Made by a program: the position numbers and the translations under genes
Assembly (NCBI RefSeq): GCF_004209755.1
Contig: NZ_CP035913.1
Span: 2,046,001 to 2,110,000, forward strand
From: Pseudoduganella lutea
Lineage (GTDB): Bacteria > Pseudomonadota > Gammaproteobacteria > Burkholderiales > Burkholderiaceae_D
Reading direction: 5' to 3'
DNA: 64,000 bases
Part shown: in pieces, positions 57,182 to 64,000 of the stretch
How the letters are laid out: each line of letters opens with the position of its first letter
Numbering within the stretch: position 1 is the stretch's first letter
The notes under the pieces: generated by a model
The model's database searches: none
Told to the model about the DNA's origin: nothing
What the model saw: the letters and a program-made list of their open reading frames with translations, nothing else

Positions 57182-57688
57182 ATGGGATTCGATCTCGGTA
57201 ATCTGTTACAGCAATACATCGGCGGGGCCATCGACCCTGCCCGTGCGGAACAAGACTTTCCGCAGGCGGCACAACAAGCCCCGCGCGCTTCGGTGGCGCA
57301 AGGCGTCACCGAAGCACTCCGTTCCGACCAGACCCCGCCATTCGCACAGATGGTGAGCCAGATGTTCGGCCGCAGCGACCCGCAACAGCGGGCCGGCATG
57401 CTGAACCAGCTGCTGGCCAATGTCAGCCCCGCCATGCTGACGGCGCTGGCTGGCGGCATCGGCAACCTGTTCGGCCAGAATGGCCAGCCGCAGGTCACGC
57501 CGGAGCAGGCTGAAAAGATCACGCCACAGCAGGTGGAAGAAATCGCCAGCACGGCCGAACAGCACAATCCCGGCATCGTCGACCGCATCGGCGACTTCTA
57601 TGCCGAGCATCCGCAACTGGTGCAGGCGCTGGGTGGCGCCGCGCTGGCGATCGTGCTGGGCAAGATCGCGCAAGCCAGCCGCAACTGA
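57182..57688 (+). CDS. Hypothetical protein
   Basis: 168 residues, acidic, Gln- and Ala-rich, no family recognised. No clear signal peptide; a hydrophobic Ala-rich helix lies at the C-terminus (LVQALGGAALAIVLGKIAQA). The middle has LNQLLANVSPAMLTALAGG. AGGAG precedes the ATG by seven bases. It may be cotranscribed with the DUF3597 gene 79 bases downstream. Confidence 0.75.
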   Translation: MGFDLGNLLQQYIGGAIDPARAEQDFPQAAQQAPRASVAQGVTEALRSDQTPPFAQMVSQMFGRSDPQQRAGMLNQLLANVSPAMLTALAGGIGNLFGQNGQPQVTPEQAEKITPQQVEEIASTAEQHNPGIVDRIGDFYAEHPQLVQALGGAALAIVLGKIAQASRN

Positions 57689-57767
57689 GTTACGCAACTG
57701 ATGCACGCAACTAGGCCATCCTGCAACTGATCCATTTGCATCCGATCCACTTTCAAGGAGACATCAC

Positions 57768-58217
57768 ATGGGCATCCTCAGCAATATTTTCCACAAGATC
57801 TTCCCTTCGTCGCACCCTGCCGTAGCCCAGCAAAAGCAGGCGCCGGCACCGGCGCCCGCTGCGGCCCCCGCCGCCAAGCCACAGGCTGCACCGGCGGCAC
57901 CGGCCACCGCGACCGCCGCCCAATCGCCGGCCGCGCCGGCACAGCCGGCAGCCTTGTCGGAAGTGGACGTGGAAGCGATCCTGAACGGCAAGGCGCAACA
58001 GGCTGGCCAGGCGCTGAACTGGCGCACGTCGATCGTCGACCTGCTGAAACTGCTGGACCTGGACAGCAGCCTGCAATCGCGCAAGGAACTTGCACAGGAG
58101 CTGAACTACACGGGTGACACCGGCGATTCGGCCAAGATGAACGTGTGGCTGCACCGGCAGGTGATGAACAAGCTGGCCGCCAACGGCGGCAAGGTCCCCG
58201 CCGACCTGAAGGACTAA
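57768..58217 (+). CDS. DUF3597 family protein
   Basis: 149 residues. Short N-terminal MGILSNIFHKIFP, an Ala/Pro-rich linker (about residues 20-65), then the DUF3597 domain: SEVDVEAILNGKAQQAGQALNWRTSIVDLLKLLDLDSSL in parts, and LAQELNYTGDTGDSAKMNVWLHRQVMNKLA. This domain is common in soil proteobacteria and has no known role. AGGAGA precedes the start. The stop overlaps the first repeat-array hairpin. Confidence 0.9.
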   Translation: MGILSNIFHKIFPSSHPAVAQQKQAPAPAPAAAPAAKPQAAPAAPATATAAQSPAAPAQPAALSEVDVEAILNGKAQQAGQALNWRTSIVDLLKLLDLDSSLQSRKELAQELNYTGDTGDSAKMNVWLHRQVMNKLAANGGKVPADLKD

Positions 58218-58320
58218 CGTCCCGCAGTGCGGGACGTTAGAACTGATTCGCAGTGCGGGGCGTTAAAACTGACTCGCAGCGCGCGACGTTGGAACTGACC
58301 CGCAGTGCGGAGCGCCAAAC
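58216..58320. repeat. 26-base tandem repeat (four copies) after the DUF3597 gene
   Basis: Copies begin at 58224, 58250, 58276 and 58302 with the core GCAGTGCGGGACGTTAGAAC diverging in later copies. The first copy also closes a hairpin AACGTCCCGC/GCGGGACGTT (58216-58238) overlapping the stop codon. The array ends directly in a perfect terminator palindrome. Confidence 0.85.
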
Positions 58321-58348
58321 AAAAAGGGGCCACATGTGGCCCCTTTTT
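58321..58348. terminator. Bidirectional intrinsic terminator between DUF3597 and topB
   Basis: A 28-base perfect palindrome, AAAAAGGGGCCACA followed by its complement, gives T-runs on both strands. It serves the DUF3597 transcript and the minus-strand topB transcript that ends 16 bases away. Confidence 0.93.
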
Positions 58349-58364
58349 GTATCGGCTGATCCGC

Positions 58365-61025
58365 TTACTCGGTCGCCACCGCCTTCTTCGCGGCAGCCTT
58401 CTTTGCAGGCGCCTTCTTGGCGGCCGCCGTCTTGGTGGCGGCCGTCTTCGTGGCGGCTTTTTTCGCCGCCGGCTTCTTCGCCGCTGCCGCTTCTTCCGGC
58501 TGCGCTTCGGCGCCGTCCGCTACCACGGCGGCCTTGCCCTTCGCGGCCGGCTTCTCCTTGCGCGGCTCGAATTCAAAGCTGATCTTGCCATCCTTGCCGC
58601 GCACGAGGAATGCCTTGAACGGACGACGCGTACGCTGCGAGATGAAACCCGGCAGCAGGTCGGTCTTGCCTTCGTTCAGCAGCTTGGCCATCTGCTCGGG
58701 CAGTATTTCCTGCTGCAGGATGATGCGCCCGCTGCGGAAATCGCACGTCTTCGGCTTTGCCACGCTGTGCTCGCAAACATAGGCCAGGCCCATCTCGTAC
58801 ACGCCGCCATTGCACTTCGGGCATGGCCCCAGCGCTGTCTGGCCGGAGAAGTCGACGCCTTCGCCATCCTCGCCCTCTTCGTCGTTCTGGCCGAAGTCGA
58901 ATTCGAGCTTGAAGTTGTTGATGTCCTCGTCGCGCACGATGCGCAGGATCGCGGCGAAAGGCCGGCCCATCTTCGAGCGGAAGCCCTGCAGCGGTCCGAT
59001 GGTGCGGTTCTTCAGCAGCTCTTCCACTTCGGCGATCTCGAACTGCCGGCTGCCCGGCGTTTTCGACATCGAGAATTCGCATTTGGTGCAGGCGAAGCGC
59101 CGGTAGTTTTCCTTGACCACGCTGCTGCAGTTCGGGCACGGCGTGACCAGCGTTGCATACTCGCCGGGAATCGTGTCGTTGCTGTATTCCTTGGCGCGCT
59201 TGACGATAATCTGCGTCATCTGCGCGATCTCGCGCATGAACTCCTCGCGCGAGATACGGCCCTTTTCCATTTGCGAAAGCTTGTGCTCCCACTCGCCGGT
59301 GAGCTCGGGCGCGGTCAGTTCGTTCACGCCCAGGCCGCGCAGCAGCGTCATCAGCTGTGATGCCTTCGCGGTGGGGATCAGTTCGCGGCCTTCGCGGATC
59401 AGGTATTTTTCCGTCAGCAAGCCTTCGATGATGGCCGCGCGCGTGGCCGGGGTGCCGAGGCCCTTGCCGGCCATGGCATCGCGCAATTCATCCGAGTCGA
59501 TCAGCTTGCCAGCGCCTTCCATCGCGGAGAGCAGTGTCGCTTCCGTATAGCGCGCGGGCGGCTTCGTCACGAGCGCGTTCGCGTTCACGTTTTCCGTGTG
59601 CACTTTCTCGCCCTTCGCCACCGGCACCAGGTTGCCGCTGCCTTCCTTGTCGTCGGTGGTGTCCTTGCCATAGACCGCCAGCCAGCCAGGGTTGGTCATC
59701 ACCTTGCCTTCGGTCTTGAACTGGTGGCCCGAGACCTCGGTGAAGCGCGTGGTCACCTGGAATTCGGCGGCCGGGAAGAACACCGCCATGAAGCGGCGCG
59801 TTACGAGGTCGTACAGCTTTTGTTCCGGCTCCGACAAGCCCTTCGGCGCAATGCCGGTGGGGATGATCGCGAAGTGGTCCGAGATCTTGGTGTTGTCGAA
59901 GATGCGCTTGTTCGGCTTGACCCAGCCCTTGTCCAGGATCTGCTTGGCGAACTGGTGGTAGTTCGGATTCTGCTTCACCACTTCCAGCGTGGATTGCACG
60001 GTGGGCAGGTAATCCTCGGGAAGGTGGCGCGAATCGGTACGCGGGTACGTGAGCACCTTGTGCTTTTCGTACAGCGCCTGTGCCAGGCCCAACGTGTTCT
60101 TGGCCGAGAAGCCGAAGCGGCCGTTGGCTTCGCGCTGCAGGCTCGTCAGGTCGAACAGCGCGGGCGCCATCGATGTCGTCGGCTTCGATTCCTCGGTGAC
60201 GATGCCGGGCTTGCCTTTGCACGCCAGCGCGATCGAATCGGCGGCAGCCTTGCTCCACAGGCGCTCGGCGCGTTTCTCGGGATCGTTCTCGTCCTTCTTG
60301 AACCCCGTGTCGAGCCAGCGGCCTTCGTAGATACCGGCAGCGCACACGAATTCGGCGCGCACTTCCCAGTAGTCGCGCGGCACGAATTTCTTGATCTTGT
60401 CTTCGCGCTCGACGACGATCGACAGCGTCGGCGTCTGCACGCGGCCCACGGTCGTCAGGTAGAAGCCGCCCTCTTTCGAATTGAAGGCCGTCATCGCGCG
60501 GGTGCCGTTGATGCCGATCAACCAGTCGGCTTCGGAACGGCAGCGCGCCGCGTCGGCCAGCGGCAGCATTTCTTCATCGCTGCGCAGGTGCGCAAAACCT
60601 TCGCGGATCGCGTTCGGCGTCATCGACTGCAGCCACAGCCGCTTGACGGGCTGCTTGGCCTTCGCGTTCTGCGCGATCAGGCGGAAGATCAGTTCACCTT
60701 CGCGGCCCGCGTCACATGCGTTGATCAGCGCGGTCACGTCTTTCCGCTTGATCAGTTTGTTCAGTACCTTGAGGCGGCTTTCCGTCTTGGCGATGGGATT
60801 CAGCGCGAAGTACGGCGGAATCATCGGCAGGTGCGTGAAGCTCCACTTGCCACGCTTGACGTCGAACTCTTCGGGCACCGCGATTTCCAGCAGGTGGCCC
60901 ACGGCGGACGACAGCACGTATTCTTCGGATTCGAAATACTCATCGTGCTTGGTGAAGCCGCCAAGCGACTTCGCGATGTCGTTCGCGACAGAAGGCTTCT
61001 CGGCGATGATGAGGGTTTTGCTCAT
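58365..61025 (-). CDS. topB: DNA topoisomerase III with lysine-alanine tail
   Basis: Type IA topoisomerase that decatenates DNA. 886 residues. Toprim: LIIAEKPSVANDIAKSLGG near 5 and DAGREGELIFRLIA near 115. Catalytic Tyr in KVLTYPRTDSRHLPEDY near 330. A zinc-binding CPNCSSVVKENYRRFACTKC lies near 615-640, a second CPKCNGG near 725. The last 40 residues are Lys/Ala-rich (KKPAAKKAATKTAATKT...), like histone H1-type tails. Start at 61025 is the family standard. The length is longer than E. coli TopB (653) because of the C-terminal zinc domains and tail, as usual in Burkholderiales. Confidence 0.95.
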   Translation of the reverse strand: MSKTLIIAEKPSVANDIAKSLGGFTKHDEYFESEEYVLSSAVGHLLEIAVPEEFDVKRGKWSFTHLPMIPPYFALNPIAKTESRLKVLNKLIKRKDVTALINACDAGREGELIFRLIAQNAKAKQPVKRLWLQSMTPNAIREGFAHLRSDEEMLPLADAARCRSEADWLIGINGTRAMTAFNSKEGGFYLTTVGRVQTPTLSIVVEREDKIKKFVPRDYWEVRAEFVCAAGIYEGRWLDTGFKKDENDPEKRAERLWSKAAADSIALACKGKPGIVTEESKPTTSMAPALFDLTSLQREANGRFGFSAKNTLGLAQALYEKHKVLTYPRTDSRHLPEDYLPTVQSTLEVVKQNPNYHQFAKQILDKGWVKPNKRIFDNTKISDHFAIIPTGIAPKGLSEPEQKLYDLVTRRFMAVFFPAAEFQVTTRFTEVSGHQFKTEGKVMTNPGWLAVYGKDTTDDKEGSGNLVPVAKGEKVHTENVNANALVTKPPARYTEATLLSAMEGAGKLIDSDELRDAMAGKGLGTPATRAAIIEGLLTEKYLIREGRELIPTAKASQLMTLLRGLGVNELTAPELTGEWEHKLSQMEKGRISREEFMREIAQMTQIIVKRAKEYSNDTIPGEYATLVTPCPNCSSVVKENYRRFACTKCEFSMSKTPGSRQFEIAEVEELLKNRTIGPLQGFRSKMGRPFAAILRIVRDEDINNFKLEFDFGQNDEEGEDGEGVDFSGQTALGPCPKCNGGVYEMGLAYVCEHSVAKPKTCDFRSGRIILQQEILPEQMAKLLNEGKTDLLPGFISQRTRRPFKAFLVRGKDGKISFEFEPRKEKPAAKGKAAVVADGAEAQPEEAAAAKKPAAKKAATKTAATKTAAAKKAPAKKAAAKKAVATE

Positions 61026-61229
61026 GATTGTTGTTCTCGGTTTGCTTTGCTCAGTTGCTGCGGGGCCTGCGTCGCGCGCGGCGCGTCGGCTGGCCTGGCC
61101 GGGGTACGGCAGGCGCATGATACATGGGCATCACGCATCGTGCCGAATTTTTCGCCCCGGGCATTTTTGTCAAGGGGCCAATCATAAGCGCGCACGCGGC
61201 AAAACCGCAAGCACACGCACCAATGCAAT

Positions 61230-61249
61230 CCGGCCGCAAAGGCGGCCGG
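61230..61249. other. CCGGCCGC hairpin in the smg-topB spacer
   Basis: The spacer 61026-61358 (333 bases) holds no convincing gene. It contains one perfect stem CCGGCCGC-AAAG-GCGGCCGG without a T-run. It may be a weak terminator of smg or an upstream element of topB. Confidence 0.4.
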
Positions 61250-61358
61250 CGAAAGTACTTCCAGGAATGATTGCGCGCTCCGCGCGGGTGCTCCAACAAA
61301 CTGCGCGCACTTGCGCATTGTTCGCGCCACCTTCAATGCCGCCGTTCAGCGCAGCGTA

Positions 61359-61829
61359 TCAGTGCAAGAGGCGGGGAGCCTGTTCCTCGTCGGAACCAAA
61401 CAGGTCGTCGAACATCAGCGCATCGGGTTCCTTGCCCTGGCTCCACAACAACATCAGCACGATGATCTTCAGCTTGCCCAGGTTGACGGGCGACTCCTCG
61501 AGCGCCAGCGCGCGCTCGATGACGATTTCACGTTGCAGCGGCGACAGTACACGCGCGCTTTCCAGGAACGCGATGAAGCCGATGGCTTGCGTGCCCAGCG
61601 CATCCTGTTCCTGTTCGACATAGAAACGCGTGCCGGTCGATACCATGGATGCCAGCTCGACATCCATTTCATCGGCCATCTCGGTCAGGTCGTTGAGCCA
61701 GACCAGCGCCTCGGAAATCTCCACGTCGTCGAAACCGACAGCGGATAGCTTCTTCGCCAACGCTGCCGGTTCAGGGCATGCGTCGGGGCGATAATAGGTC
61801 TCGTAGAGATAAACAAGGATGTCGAACAT
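61359..61829 (-). CDS. smg: Smg family protein (DUF494)
   Basis: 156 residues. [20 protein letters not shown] start and [28 protein letters not shown] end are characteristic. Smg is linked to dprA in many proteobacteria. Its role is unknown. It starts 53 bases after the dprA stop. Confidence 0.93.
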   Translation of the reverse strand: MFDILVYLYETYYRPDACPEPAALAKKLSAVGFDDVEISEALVWLNDLTEMADEMDVELASMVSTGTRFYVEQEQDALGTQAIGFIAFLESARVLSPLQREIVIERALALEESPVNLGKLKIIVLMLLWSQGKEPDALMFDDLFGSDEEQAPRLLH

Positions 61830-61882
61830 GGCGCTACTCTATCAGCATAAATCGGCGCGGCACAAGACCGCACTTCTGGTTT

Positions 61883-63082
61883 TCACCGTTTCAGTCGCTG
61901 AAAAACACCACCCGGCAGCCGTTCCACAACACCTGCTAACTCTAGTGCAAGCAAACTTGCCTGAGTGTCAGCCGGGTCGAGTTTCAGCCTTGCCGCCAGT
62001 TCATCGGCGGGTACTGGATCGTACGTCAATGCCGTTAACAGCACATCGGCGGCCGCCGTCAATTCTTCCAGCATCACCGTCTCGCTCGCTGCCTTCCTGA
62101 TACCGAATGCTTCGAGGATATCGTGCGCGGTGTCGACCAGTCTCGCGCCATCGCGTATCAGCTTGTGACAACCTTTCGACAGTGCCGAATGGATCGAACC
62201 GGGAATCGCGAACACGTCGCGCCCCTGTTCGTTGGCAAGGCGCGCGGTGATCAGCGAACCCGACTTCTCCGTTGCTTCGACCACGAGCACGCCGCGCGAC
62301 AAGCCGCTGATGATGCGGTTGCGGATCGGGAAGTATTGCTTGCGCGCGGAAGTACCGAGCGCGAACTCACTGAGCAGGCAACCGGCGTCGCGAATGCGCG
62401 CAGCCAGCGCCGCGTTCGATTCCGGATAGATCACGTCGATGCCGGTGCCCACCACCGCCACGGTCGATCCGGCGCCGGCCAGGCCGCCCTGGTGCGCGGC
62501 GGCATCGATGCCGAGCGCAAGACCCGACACGATCGTAACGCCCGCCTCCGACAAGGTGCGTGCGAAGTTGCGGGCATTGGCCATGCCTTGCATCGTGGCC
62601 TTGCGGCTGCCGACGATGCCGACCGCATTGCCTGCCGCATTGCATTTTGCATTCCATCCGTCCAGCAGTGAGAGATCACCTTGCGCGTGCAGCAGCACTG
62701 GCGGATCGGCAATCTCTTTCAGCTCCGTTGGATAGGCCGCGTCGTTCAGCGTCAGCAAATGGTTGCCGGGCTGGCTGGCCCAATGCAGCGTGGCTTCGGC
62801 AACCGCGCGCGCGCGCGCCGCGAACGGCGCGGCAAGCGCCGCTGCCGGCACCACGGCATTCACGTCGGCAAGGCGATTTTCGCGTGCCGCGTCGATCACG
62901 GCTTGTGCCGTGCCATGCGCGCGGATCAGCCGCGCCGCCGCGTGGCGCGGCAGGCCCGGCATCATCGTCAGGCGCAGCCAGGGCAACAGGGTATCAGCAC
63001 ACTGCGCAGCACTCTGCGCGGCGCCTTCAGGGAAAAGGGAATCCGTGGCTTGCACGGCGGGGTCACTCCGGGGTTCTGGCAA
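61883..63082 (-). CDS. dprA: DNA-processing protein DprA
   Basis: Loads RecA on incoming single-stranded DNA in natural transformation. 399 residues. N-terminal HhH-like part (LPWLRLTMMPGLPRHAAARLI), Rossmann-like domain with VGIVGSRKATMQGMANARNFA near 155, SGLALGIDAAAHQGGLAGAG near 190, VVGTGIDVIYPESN near 215, and GVLVVEATEKSGSLITARLANEQGRDVFAIPGS in two parts near 260-290. C-terminal winged-helix (DPVPADELAARLKLDPADTQASLLALELAGVVERLPG). The start at 63082 overlaps the upstream LysM gene by 20 bases. Competence genes are probably elsewhere. Confidence 0.95.
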   Translation of the reverse strand: MPEPRSDPAVQATDSLFPEGAAQSAAQCADTLLPWLRLTMMPGLPRHAAARLIRAHGTAQAVIDAARENRLADVNAVVPAAALAAPFAARARAVAEATLHWASQPGNHLLTLNDAAYPTELKEIADPPVLLHAQGDLSLLDGWNAKCNAAGNAVGIVGSRKATMQGMANARNFARTLSEAGVTIVSGLALGIDAAAHQGGLAGAGSTVAVVGTGIDVIYPESNAALAARIRDAGCLLSEFALGTSARKQYFPIRNRIISGLSRGVLVVEATEKSGSLITARLANEQGRDVFAIPGSIHSALSKGCHKLIRDGARLVDTAHDILEAFGIRKAASETVMLEELTAAADVLLTALTYDPVPADELAARLKLDPADTQASLLALELAGVVERLPGGVFQRLKR

Positions 63083-64000
63083 CGTCGCCGACCACTACCG
63101 GTTCGGTCGCCTGCATGATCAGGCCATAGGAAACATGCTTGAACACGCGGAAGATGAACAGGCTGCCGACCTGTTCGTCCGGCAGCCTGACCTGCGGATT
63201 GCCGAGATTGTGCCAGCCCTTGCTGGCCGACCTGTCGGCTACCGTCTGCCCGACATGGTACAGCTCGAGGGTGGCACCGACGTCGAGCCCGTCAAGCTTT
63301 CCACGATTGATCGAGACCACGTGGTTCTGGCCCGCATGCACCACGCCATCGTAGATGGCGAGCACGCGCGCATTGACCGGCACGGCCGGCGGATGCGGCA
63401 CGTAGTTTTGTATCGGCACGGGCTCGCTGCGCATCAGCAAGTCGCCGGCCCCCATCTCCTCCTTTGCGCCGGTGACGATGAACGTGTGCACGTCCGCACC
63501 CGGTGCCGCTTCCTTCTGCAACGCCAGCGTGCCGAGATAATGCGCTTCGTGGCCCACCACGGCCTTCGTGACCGGGTCACGCAGCGGCTTGCCGGGTCGG
63601 AAAGCCTGGAAGGACGTGGCGCCCTTCAGGTTGCCCCGCACATAGGCCTTGTCATCCTTGCCGAGGAACACCCGGTTGCCGGCGGTGGCCACGATGCGCG
63701 GCGCATCCTTCAACTCGTCCGACTCCACGATCAGCGGCTGCGCCAGGAACGGTTCGATCACGCCGGGCGGGATGGCGGGAATGGCATCCTTGCCCAGCCC
63801 TTCGGTGCGCTCGCGCGGCGACAGCCTGACAGTACCGGGCTCGGCAGGAGTCAACCTGCTGCCCAGCCGCAAGCGCCCGGCGGCGCGATCGAACCAGATG
63901 ACCTGGCCGGGATAGATCCAGTGCGGATCGGCGATTTCCGCCTGGTTCAAGCCCCACACGCGGGGCCAGCACCAGGGCTTCTGCAGGAACGTTCCAGCGA
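63063..64000 (-). CDS. LysM peptidoglycan-binding protein, C-terminal part (cut by window edge)
   Basis: About 312 residues are visible; the 5' end lies outside the window. At the window edge the end of a LysM domain reads FLQKPWCWPRVWGLNQ then HWIYPGQVIWFD, a standard form in Burkholderiales. The rest is beta-rich with SGALPVPIQNY-like turns, IYDGVVHAGQNHVVSINRGKLDGLDVGATLELYHVGQTV in parts, and FRVFKHVSYGLIMQATEPVVVGD near the C-terminus. It is probably a periplasmic or outer-membrane cell-wall protein. It precedes dprA with a 20-base overlap, the usual LysM-dprA-smg-topB order. Confidence 0.9.
   Translation of the reverse strand, partial: AGTFLQKPWCWPRVWGLNQAEIADPHWIYPGQVIWFDRAAGRLRLGSRLTPAEPGTVRLSPRERTEGLGKDAIPAIPPGVIEPFLAQPLIVESDELKDAPRIVATAGNRVFLGKDDKAYVRGNLKGATSFQAFRPGKPLRDPVTKAVVGHEAHYLGTLALQKEAAPGADVHTFIVTGAKEEMGAGDLLMRSEPVPIQNYVPHPPAVPVNARVLAIYDGVVHAGQNHVVSINRGKLDGLDVGATLELYHVGQTVADRSASKGWHNLGNPQVRLPDEQVGSLFIFRVFKHVSYGLIMQATEPVVVGDVARTPE

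Noticed and set aside
61022..61336. 104-codon minus-strand frame in the smg-topB spacer
   Set aside because: It overlaps the topB start, has biased composition and no ribosome site; not supported as a gene.

Overview
The window looks like a chromosomal segment of a high-GC betaproteobacterium of the family Oxalobacteraceae (Massilia, Pseudoduganella or a close relative). The evidence is the Burkholderiales gene order (dusB-fis-purH-ruvC-ruvA-ruvB; tyrS-M23 peptidase-anmK-erpA-argC-rpsI-rplM; LysM-dprA-smg-topB), the polA-DUF2782-thrB-BPSS1780-uvrD block, a PEP-CTERM protein, and short palindromic spacer repeats of a kind I associate with this family. The family assignment is inference from gene order and protein character. 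No tRNA, rRNA, CRISPR array or prophage was recognised.

Layout. 1-6.2 kb: the 5' part of polA (minus, cut by the window edge), then DUF2782, thrB, a BPSS1780-type membrane protein and uvrD. 6.3-8.7 kb: a BlaR1-like M56 peptidase whose upstream regulator gene is reduced to a 20-codon frame. 8.8-12.3 kb: a membrane protein of unknown function, a small protein, class III alcohol dehydrogenase and two orphan response regulators, one with an ANTAR-like C-terminus. 12.4-17.1 kb: thiamin genes thiC-thiS-thiG-thiD-thiE behind a TPP riboswitch, with no thiO. 17.2-21.1 kb: a secreted protein, an Aer-like chemoreceptor and a DUF4214/RTX-like protein. 21.4-26.8 kb: valS, DUF2147, a PEP-CTERM protein, an unexplained 490-bp stretch and glutaminyl-peptide cyclotransferase. 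26.9-32.7 kb: yaiI, ruvBAC, purH, fis, dusB. 33.0-35.3 kb: a GH31 glycosidase. 35.5-45.8 kb: conserved housekeeping genes including dtd, tyrS, an M23 peptidase, anmK, erpA, argC, rpsI and rplM. A complete IS1595-type insertion sequence with an 8-bp target duplication sits between a DUF2061 gene and erpA. 46.1-58.2 kb: accessory genes, including a secreted S33 peptidase with a NatAB-type ABC transporter, an ABC ATPase with a 1192-residue ABC-2 permease/M1 metallopeptidase fusion, OsmC, YpfJ and Coq7. 58.3-64.0 kb: topB, smg, dprA and the C-terminal part of a LysM protein.

How genes work together: thiC, thiG/thiS, thiD and thiE make thiamin phosphate under TPP control. ruvABC process Holliday junctions, uvrD and polA act in repair, and dprA protects incoming DNA. 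The M23 peptidase and AnmK act on cell-wall turnover. rplM-rpsI is a strong ribosomal operon. Two loci pair an ABC-2 exporter with a peptidase.

The most unusual points are: the permease/M1 fusion, which lacks a GxMEN motif; the eroded BlaI gene still translationally coupled to blaR1; three tandem-repeat arrays with hairpins, each starting at the 3' end of a gene; four families of palindromic spacer repeats; and the missing thiO. Part 2 treats them separately.
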